A stretch of DNA of 64,000 bases from Alviniconcha marisindica (Eukaryota > Mollusca > Gastropoda > Provannidae). The translations under genes and the position numbers were made by a program. The DNA lies in the NCBI GenBank assembly GCA_018857735.1, contig JABMCL010001097.1, forward strand, positions 303,501 through 367,500, read 5' to 3'. This document shows, piece by piece, positions 50,160 to 61,070 of the stretch (positions are counted from its first letter, which is position 1; every line of letters starts with the position of its first letter). The notes under the pieces are model-generated. The model searched no databases and had not been told where the DNA came from. It worked only from the letters and a program-made list of their open reading frames with translations.

Positions 50160-51785
50160 GTATGACCCAAGATGAAAGCATTCCCTCCACACACACACAC
50201 ACACAGTATGACCAAGAAAAGCATTCCCTCCACACACACACCACAGTATGACCCAAGATGAAAGCATTCCCTCCACACACACACACACACAGTATGACAC
50301 AGATGAAGCATTCCCCACACACACACAGTATGACACAAGATGAAAGCATTCCCTCCACACACACACACAGTATAACCCAAGATGAAAGCATTCCCTCCAC
50401 ACACACCACACACAGTATGACACAAGACGAAAGCATTCCCTCCACATACACACACACACACACAGTATGACCCAAGATGAAAGCATTCCCTCCACACACA
50501 CACACACAGTATGACACAAGACGAAAGCATTCCCTCCACACACACACACACACACAGTATGACACAAGACGAAAGCATTCCCTCCACACACACAGTATGA
50601 CACAAGATGAAAGCATTCCCTCCACACACACACAGTATGACACAAGATGAAAGCATTCCCTCCACACACACACACACACAGTATGACCCAAGACGAAAGC
50701 ATTCCCTCCACACACACACACACAGTATGACACAAGACGAAAGCATTCCCTCCACACACACACACACAGTATGACACAAGACGAAAGCATTCCCTCCACA
50801 CACACAGTATGACACAAGACGAAAGCATTCCCTCCACACACACACAGTATGACACAAGACGAAAGCATTCCCTCCACACACACACACAGTATGACACAAG
50901 ACGAAAGCATTCCCTCTACACACACAGAGTATGACACAAGATGAAAGCATTCCCTCCACACACACACACACACACCAGTATGACACAAGACGAAAGCATT
51001 CCCTCCACACACACACACAGTATGACCCAAGACGAAAGCATTCCCTCCACACACACACACAGTATGACACAAGACGAAAGCATTCCCTCTACACACACAC
51101 AGTATGACACAAGACGAAAGCATTCCTCCACACACACACACAAGTATGACCAAGATGAAAGCATTCCCTCCACACACACACAGTATGACACAAGACAAAA
51201 GCATTCCCTCCACACACACACACACAGTATGACACAAGACAAAGCATTCCCTCCACACACACACACACAGTATGACACAAGATGACAAGCATTCCCTGCA
51301 CACACACACACACAGTATGACACAAGACGAAAGCATTCCCTCCACACACACAGTATGACACAAGACGAAAGCATTCCCTCCACACACACACAACACACAG
51401 TATGAACATGAAAGCATTCCCTCCACACACACACACACAGTATGACACAAGACAAAAGCATTCCCTCCACACACACAGTATGACACAAGACGAAAGCATT
51501 CCCTCCACACACACACACACACACAGTATGACACAAGACGAAAGCATTCCCTCCACACACACACACACACACAGTATGACACAAGACGAAAGCATTCCCT
51601 CCACACACACACACAGTATGACACAAGATGAAAGCATTCCCTCCACACACACACACAAGTATGACCAAGACGAAAGCATTCCCTCCACACACACACACAG
51701 TATGACACAAGACGAAAGCATTCCCTCCACACACACACACACACACAGTATGACACAAGACACAAGCATTCCCTCCATACGTACA
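50140..51785. repeat. About 42-bp minisatellite, 1.6 kb
   Basis: About 38 units of 'cagtatgacacaagacgaaa' plus 'gcattccctcca' separated by CA runs of variable length. The long Cys/Val-rich minus frames (up to 558 codons) and the plus frames are translations of the repeat and are not genes. Confidence 0.95.
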
Positions 51786-51899
51786 GTTGTGAATCAGTCT
51801 CTCTCTCTTACACACAGTATACCTCAAGACAAAATCATTACCGAAATATGTTCAGTTGTGAATCAGTTTACTCTCTCTCTCTCTCTCCCCCATTAGGGC

Positions 51900-52170
51900 C
51901 ATACACACATGCAGACATTTACACACACAGATATCCTTTCTCTGTGTCTCTTATACAATGCATCAAAAGTACTGAGTAAATGGTTTCATTTTCATCAAAA
52001 AAACTGATGTCGGTCCAGCCCCTGTCAAACACAGGAAGCGTTAAGAACTCTTAGCATCCATCCTGAAGTGTTCACCACCAGCCGTACGCAGTTCAGCATG
52101 AGACAAAATGCACAACTCCATAAAACGCACAGACACAAAACAAAACAAAGTTAGGATTTGGTGGGTGTCG
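51900..52170 (-). pseudogene. Unrecognised duplicated ORF, copy 2, broken
   Basis: Same sequence as 49172-49384 (about 95% by eye) with an extra A and an extra CTT near 51999 and 52052 that shift the frame. The duplication therefore spans 49130-49385 and 51897-52145. Confidence 0.5.
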
Positions 52171-52225
52171 TGAGTGTGTCCGCGTCGTAATGTCACCAAC
52201 AACCTGCGCCACTCTGCCTCGCAAT

Positions 52226-55200
52226 TCACTTGAGGAAGAAAATCTCCTCCAAAATTTGACTTTCCTCCAAGTCCTCGTTCACACTTTCCTCGTCCTCGTT
52301 CTCATCCTCATTTTCACCGCCGGAATCAACGACGACAATTTCAACTTCGTCCTCCTCCTCCCCATGCCACCTGCTGAGGGGAGGTAACTCCCTGTACGGC
52401 GGTGAAGAGGGAGACAAATGCTGGTGGAACGGAGAGCGGTGCTGGCGCCGACTGGCGGTCTTGTGGGCGGAGGACAGCGGTGCCATCTGCGGCGAGGGCA
52501 TGGCGTTGATTATCTCCAGCACGGACATGGTCTTCTCCCTGAAGAGAGAGAGAACGTAACAAGGATGCAGCGGGACATGCGAGAACAGAATTCTGCTGCT
52601 GACGATGACTGACGTTCGACTTCAAAGCTGCTTTACGTCCGAAGAGACAGTAAGGACGGGGAGCCCAGGACGGCCATTTCATCGTGAAAAGCTTAAAAAA
52701 GAAAATTGTGCGGGCCGTAACCAAGGGGAAGAGGCACAGTGCAGGATGTGCATGTGAGAAAAAATCATACAAAGATGTGTGAATGCGTGAGTGAGAGGAA
52801 TACTGTAAGGCTGGATGAATGTTTCTGAATAAACGCCCCAGAATGATGCGCTTGGCAACACACACACACACTCACGCACGCACAAAAAATATCACACAGC
52901 GCCCGAGCTCTGCCACATTGGACTGAAGTTCATGGCTTCTCAGTTGAAATGAAATGTACGTTACCTCGATTTCACATCTTTCTGTCTGGTTCTGTTCCCA
53001 CCACCCCACCCCCCGCCAAAAAAAGAGAAAAGAGTTTGATTTCACATTAACATTCAGTCTGGCACCCCGGCACTACCACCCCAACGGCTTACTGGATGAC
53101 ACTTTATTTAGTTCCTGGATGCTGTGGGTGTTTTTTTGTTGTTTTTTTCCCTGTCAACTGCAGTCACCTTAGGACAAATCATTCATTCACAGTTACTCCA
53201 CACCAGGTCAAAACGCACATCACCGAGAACATTTCTTCAGATCTTGTGGTTTCTGGATGCTGTCTTGTGGCTTGGCCCCTCACAGCAAGTGAAGCATTAA
53301 AATGGCTCTCATCACCACAGAATTGTTCTGGTGGTGACAGCTGTAGCACTTGGTATGCCCCCCCCCCCCCCCCCCACTCACTCTCACACACACACACACA
53401 CTCATTCATGCATGCACGCACACACGCACTAGCTCACACACACACACGCATGCTCTCACTCACTCATGCACGCACTCACTCATGCACTCTCACACACACA
53501 CACACTCACTCAATCTCACACACACACTCACTCACTCTCTCACACACACACTCACTCACTCTCTCACACACACACACACACACTCACTCACGCATGCACG
53601 CACTCACTCACCACACACACATGCACCCCCCCCCCACACACACACACACACTCACTCACTCTCTCACACACACACTCACTCACTCACTCATGCATGCACC
53701 ACGCACTCACCACCACACACATATGCACCCCCCCCCCCCCACACACACACACACACACACACTCACCACCACCCCACACACACGCACACTCACCCCCCCC
53801 CCACCACACACACACACACACAGACACCCACACCTCCTGGGATCTCAGTCCGTCAGCACCTCTCTCGAAACAACTTGGCATTATGAGAACAAGCCTAACG
53901 AACAATTCCGTCGCTGCAAATGATCCTGTGCAATGCACAAGAGCTGAGGAGGCTGAGACTGTAACCCCCCCCACCAAGTCTTTGTGCGTGGAAGGAGTGC
54001 AGGATGAGAAGCTGGTCTTACCCTGGGGTGAGAAGCCTGTTGGAGGGCGGGGGGTGCGAGGCAGAGAACGTTCGGTCACCCCTGTCCCGCTTGTTGGCAA
54101 AGGCACGCTGCGGTGGACTGTGAGAGTGATTTGACCTGAAAATACATGCAGGTGGACAGTGAGAACAACCTGACCTGAAAATACAGGTGGACACTGAGAA
54201 TGACTGGACATGAGCATACACACAGGTGGACTGTGAGAACGGCTTGACCTGAACATACATGCATGTGGACTGTGAGAACAACCTGACCTGAACATACATG
54301 CAGGTGGACAGCGAGAATGATCAGACCTGAACATACATGCAGGTGGACTGTGAGAACAACCAGACCTGAACAAACATGCAGGTGGACTGTGAGAATGACT
54401 GGACCTGAAAATACATGCAGGTGGACTGTGAGAACAACCTGACCTGAATGTACATGCAGGTGGACTGTGAGAACAACTTGACCTGAACATACATGCAGGT
54501 GGACTGTGAGAACAACCTGACCTGAACATATACACACCTGGCCTGTAAAAATGAGCAGCCCTAAACATACACACAAGTGGACTGTGAGAACCACTGGACT
54601 TAGCATGCATACATGCAGGTGGACTGTGAGAACTACTGGGCCTGAACATACACACAGGTGGACTGTGAGAATGACTGGATCTCAGCAGGCATACACACAG
54701 GTGGACTGTGAGAACAAGTGGACCTGAACACACAGGTAGACTGTGAGAACGACTGGACCTGAAAATACAGGCAGGTGGACTACTGGTAATCTGTTTATTT
54801 CAATTCTTCATTTATTCCGTGCGGCACATTTGGCTCATCTTCGCTGGGTATGGCTACAGCAGTGCTACCCACTCCCACCAGTGCGTGCACTGTTTTCATG
54901 TGTGCAGGCAAAGCATGGCTGTCAGTGTTTAGGATTTTTAACACACATGCAGGTGTTGATGCATGCCACTGCCCCCCCCCCCCCCCTTCCGCACCCCCCC
55001 CAACCAACACACATGGTGAAAACAAAACAGTGTATTTTCATCTGCGTCAAAATAGTGATAGATGTGTCTAAAAGAGCGACAAGTCATGCAGACTATCAGG
55101 CTGTAATATGTTTTGTTCTTGTTTCTTGATTTAAAGCAAATATTTGTACTTTTTTCTCTCTCTCTCTCCAGGATCAAGTCCTGTGACCAGTGAACCATAC

Positions 55201-58154
55201 GGAGATCAAAGGCATTCAGATTACAAGTCGAGTCGAGTCGAGTCGAGTCGAGTCAAGAGTCAAGGCAAGTCAAGAAATTCTTTATTCCTTCAAAGGAAAA
55301 TGTGGGTGCCACACATAAAGAACAATGACAGTGTCCATAATTATGTCAATGATTAACACTTAAGATACACACAACCTTAGAAGAGAACAGAAAAACTGCA
55401 TCACCTCTGAGACAGATCCGCAAGCCATACAATCAATGCAATTACGCCAACAACAACAACAACAAAAAGCAGTGAAAAAAGCACAGACAGCTCATAAGGA
55501 CGATGGTGACGACAATGCTGAGCTCAGTACCTGGGTATTGTGTGGTACGACACACTCGTCCCCATGTCACGCATCTGCGCAGCTGGACGTCGGCTTTTCC
55601 GCCTCCTCGGTTTCCTTGTCACCGTCCTCCTCTTCCTCCTCTCCATCACCGCTGTTAGCGTCGTCACTGCCGTCCTCTTCCTGCAGCCTCTCTGATGCCA
55701 GAAAACACAGCGACTTTGTAAGGGTTGGATGGACGCTGCTCTGTCAACATTCCCACGTTCAGGTCTACCCTCACGTTCGGGTCTACCCTCACGTTCGGGT
55801 CTACCCTCATGTTCGGGTCTACTCTTGTGTTCAGGTCTACTCTCATGTTCAGTCTACACTGAAATCCTCTCTTGACAAACTCCTACACCATAAAATTCTG
55901 AAGAAAATGGGATTCAAGTGTGTGTGTGTGCGAGTGTGTGCACAAGTGTGTGTATGAGTGTGTGTGTGTGCACATGGGTGTATGTGGATGTGTGGGGGTG
56001 GGGGGGGAGGGGGGGGATGTGTGCGTGTGTGGGGTGGTGGTGGTGGTGGATGTGTGTGTGTGTGTGCGTGCATGGGTGTTGGTGGATGTAGGTAGGTTGA
56101 TGTGTCTGTGTGTGTGCATTTGTGTGTGCATGCATACATGCATGTGGAAGCATGCACATGTCTGTGCCTGTGTGTGTGTGTGCATGCGCATGCATGTGCG
56201 CCTGCCTACATACGTGCATGCACACAAGTGCACATACCTTCGCTATCAGAGTGCAGAGAGTATTCCAGTTTCCGCACCACGTCACTCAACTTGTTGGAGT
56301 GTGCGACCTCCCCCTCCTCCCTCTTCTTCCCCCCGTTCCGCTCTCCGCCAGACCCCCGGCCTTGCCTCCCCCCGCTGCCTTGCGAAGGCTGTCCGCCAGG
56401 TGGCCTGTCGCTGTTGTTGCTGCTGCTGTTGTTGGACTTGCCGGCGGCCTTCCTGTGCTCCGCGTCCAGCTCCAGGCTGTCCACAATGGCGCGTTGGCGT
56501 TCCAGGGCTGCGTCGATGGCCAAACGCTGAGGGACCAGTCCTGCACGCAGTAGATTGAAGTTGACAGCCAAAGCAAAGAACAGACCCAGTAGACATGCCC
56601 GATCTGATCTCGGTTGGCTCAGAAGCAGTGGCCAGAAGCCAACAGGATGATTTTTTCACACCGGCTTGCTTCCAGCCCAGATCCATTTGGCCAAAACCTG
56701 ACCAGATCTATTTGGCCTAAACCTGACACAGTCAGCCAGAAACCAACCAGATCCATTTGGCCAAAATCTGACCAGATCTATTTGGCCTAAACCTGACACA
56801 GTCAGCCAGAAACCAACCAGATCAATTTGGCCAAAATCTGACCAGATCTATTTGGCCAAAACCTGACACAGTCAGCCAGAAACCAACCAGATCAATTTGG
56901 CCAAAACCTGACACAGTCAGCCAGAAACCAACAGATCCATCTGGCCAAAATCTGACAGTCAGCCAAAAACCAACAGGTCCATCTGGCCAAAACCTGACTC
57001 AGTCAGCCAGAAACCAACCAGATCAATTTGGCCAAAATCTGACCAGATCTATTTGGCCAAAACCTGACACAGTCAGCCAGAACCCAACTGGATCCAGGCT
57101 GGTTTTGCACAATATGATCCTGGCCGCCTGTTGAAGAACGCAACTGAGTCTGACAGTGGGAAACTGGGAACAGCCTGGTTGTGTTCTGCTAGGAACCAGG
57201 CCTGATGATTTTTGCACGCCAGCTTGCTTCTGGACAAGATGCGTTTACCCAAAACCTGACCAGGCCATCCAGATCAGATCTGGATCAGTTCTGCGCAACA
57301 TGATCCATGCCTTCTTTGGAAAAACGGAACCAAATTGGATGCGGGAAGTTGGATCAGGCGTATACAATCCGTCCCGATTTTGGCCATAATGACCGTAACT
57401 GGCTGTAACCAAACGCTTCTGAATCGGACCCAGCGTGTTGACTGGGGAGGTTTTCAGGTTGCCAGCTCCGCACACAGTATTTTTAAACTGTTTGCTAAAA
57501 CAAGGGTCAGAGGCCTGTGTCTCACCAATGACTTCAGCTGCTTCAGCCAATAGACAATCTTCGGAAGAGCTGATGAAAGCACGTGGTAAGTGCACTCCAG
57601 CGTTGCGTCACAGCTGACTGGTCGACGACAAGGACTTGGCAGGACAAGCAAGCATCAGCTGGGTGTGGGGTTGGACGGGCAAAGCGTGACAACAGCAGCA
57701 AGAAGAAAAGAAAGAAAAAAACCTGTCTACCCCTCTGGCGTTAGTATGATCTACAGAACAGAGCAGATCTAAGGAAATGTACTCACCTATACGACGAAAC
57801 ACAAGGAACAATGAAACACAACCGCTTTTGACAGGAAATTGTCTTCGTCAGGTGTAAGAAGAGAGATAGATCATAATAAAAGAAGAAGGAAATAGATCTG
57901 TTCTATTTTGTCAACCTCACCAGCAGTTGGTCGCTCATTCCTATGATCTACAGAAGACAACAATACAAACGCAAGACTCATGGCTTTCGAACCTTTTCTG
58001 GCTTTGGACCCCACATTTGGAATTCACTCCCACAAGACTGTAGACACTGCTCAACCCTGTCATCTTTTAAAGCCAAACTGAAAACCTTCCTCTTCTCACA
58101 GTATTTCCATCCAATATCAGTACCCAGTTTCTGCTACAGTCAGTGTGTGTGTGT

Positions 58155-58187
<33 letters not shown>

Positions 58188-58756
58188 TGTGTTTGCAGCT
58201 TTTTTTAATTATTTTTATTAAATACTTATGTAAATTGTTTTGGTAGGACTAGTCTACATGTGTATAGAATATCATATTTAGGTTAATATGTATCATGTGA
58301 GCGCTCAGGGCGTTGATGAGCGCATCATAAATGTGCATTATTATTATTAAAAATGTGCCAGTATATGACTCTACCTCAGTTACATTGTAAATCCGCTGAA
58401 AATGGTTGTTTATTAACACTCTGCAATGCCAAAATGTCACGCTGCAGTGCTTGAAACTTGTTTTGTAAGTTGCTCTGATTTTTTTTTTTTTTAACACTGG
58501 GTCCATTGATTGGATGTACCTCTACATCCAGGCTTTTGATCATGAGGACAGCATTTTGTGTGCATCACTTTGCCACCAGCATCATACATGGTGCACTAGT
58601 TTTTGCTGATGATCTTTAGAATTTATCTCCAAGGCAGAATGTACACATTGCACACACCCACGCACGCACGCATGCACGAGTGCGCACGCACACACACACA
58701 CATGAGGACTCATTCAGTGTTGTTCTGACACAGTTATCCACATCTGATGACATACT

Positions 58757-58787
<31 letters not shown>

Positions 58788-58923
58788 GGAGAGACCCCTG
58801 CCGCTCCTCAACTGATTTATGATGATGCACCATCAAACCAAGTTTGCTTGCACACAGAGACAGAGAGTGAGAGACAGACAGAGAGAGTGCAAGACAGAGA
58901 CAGGGATACACAGAGACAGACAG

Positions 58924-59008
<85 letters not shown>

Positions 59009-59771
59009 GAGACAGAGAGAGAGAGAGAGATAGACAGAGAGAGACAGACAGACAGAGACACACAAAGACACACAGAGAGACAGACAGAGAGAGACAGAAC
59101 AGAGAGACAGAGGCAGAGAGAGAGAGACAGAGGCAGAGAGAGAGAGAGAGAGACACAGACACACACACAGAGTGACAGAGAGTGAGTGAGTAAAAGAGAG
59201 AGAGAGACAGACCGAGACAGAGATGAAGAAAGCTACCCCAAATTTGAACTCTCAGCTACACCCTCTCACCTAGAGGGTCGTCATCGCGAACGCCTCCACC
59301 TCCATCCTTCACCTCCCCAGCTGCCGCGTCGCCGTGGTGGCGGTACCGGGCGTTGAGGGCGCGCTGCTTGTCACGCAGCATGGCCTCCTGCTCGTGGAGG
59401 ATGTGCTTGAGGCGCTGCTGCTCCTCCAGCAGCTGCGCCCTCTGTTGGAGGAGCAGAGTCTTGCGCTCAGACTGGGACATCTTGTGGTACTGCCGCGTCG
59501 CGCCTCCCTCGCCTCCACCAGCACCTGCAGGGTAGCAGTAATAATAATGAAAGTGTTTATGAAGCCCAAAGTCTTGTCTGTAGAGACTATTCTAAGCGCA
59601 TGCATACATGCATGCATGTACACACGCAAGCTTGGGCACACATGCGCACGCACACACTCATGCGTGCATGTGCATGCACACACACAGCACTGCACAAAAC
59701 ACACGCACACAGCACAGCGCTGCACAAAACACACATACACACAGAGCACACACACACACAGACACTTGTGT

Positions 59772-59813
<42 letters not shown>

Positions 59814-60659
59814 GCACATGCAAACGCTAGCATTCTGACGATACAAAGCTGAATTTACACAGTTTAAAACAGGCAGCAAACCAGAGACTTGAGATGGACA
59901 AAAGACAGCAGCACGGAACAGTAGTATAGTTTGGGGGATCTTTTTTTTTTTTTTTTTTAGATAACCAGCAGACCTCAGCCTTTCCAAATAATTATCAGTT
60001 CTGACAGAAACTGACACCACCGTTACAAAAGCAACAAACAAGGGAGTTAATCAGTACTCAAAAGCCATCGCACAAACACAACTGAACTTGAAAAAAGTGG
60101 AGTGTCGGTCTATGGTTTGTTGAATGTACACGGATGCATATGGATAGGGAGATGGGGGGGGGGGGGGGGGGGGGGGGGGAGCATGAGAGTCAGGCAAGAG
60201 AAGGGGGTGGGGGGGAGGGGCACAGAAGGGGGGGGGGAGGAGAAGACAGACTCTTTGTTGTTGAGAGTATTGATCATTTATTAATTATTGTATTTGAGTG
60301 GGTGAACAGGGACTGATTGGTGTGTGTGTTGTGTTGTGTGTGTATTTATTGTTTGCTGGGTGGTAATGGTAGACTACAATATTTAAGGTTGTTTGTTGAA
60401 ATGTGTGCTAATGTGGTTTTTGTCATGAGTTGTTTGTACAGCGCAGCGAGTTTAACTCTGGTTAGAGAACAGCGCTTTATTAGAATTATATGCTATTAAA
60501 TAACCAGCAGACCTCAGACTTCCGAAATATCAGTTTTGACAGAAATTGACACAAAAACAACAAACAGGGGAGTTAATTAGTGCTTGAAGGACATCACACA
60601 AACACAACAACAACCAAGACCTGATTCACCTACGGACAGGGATACACAGAGACAGACAG

Positions 60660-60724
<65 letters not shown>

Positions 60725-60725
60725 C

Positions 60726-60800
<75 letters not shown>

Positions 60801-60864
60801 CAGACAGAGAGAGAGAGAGAGAGAGACAGACAGAGACAGAGAGACAGACAGAGACAGAGACAGG

Positions 60865-60943
<79 letters not shown>

Positions 60944-60997
60944 AGAGAGAGAAGACAACACACAGATATATATATATATATATAATATAGAAGAGAG

Positions 60998-61070
<73 letters not shown>

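Noticed and set aside
50089..51765. 558-codon minus-strand frame rich in Cys and Val
   Set aside because: Pure translation of the CA-spaced 42-bp minisatellite; several frames on both strands are open for the same reason.
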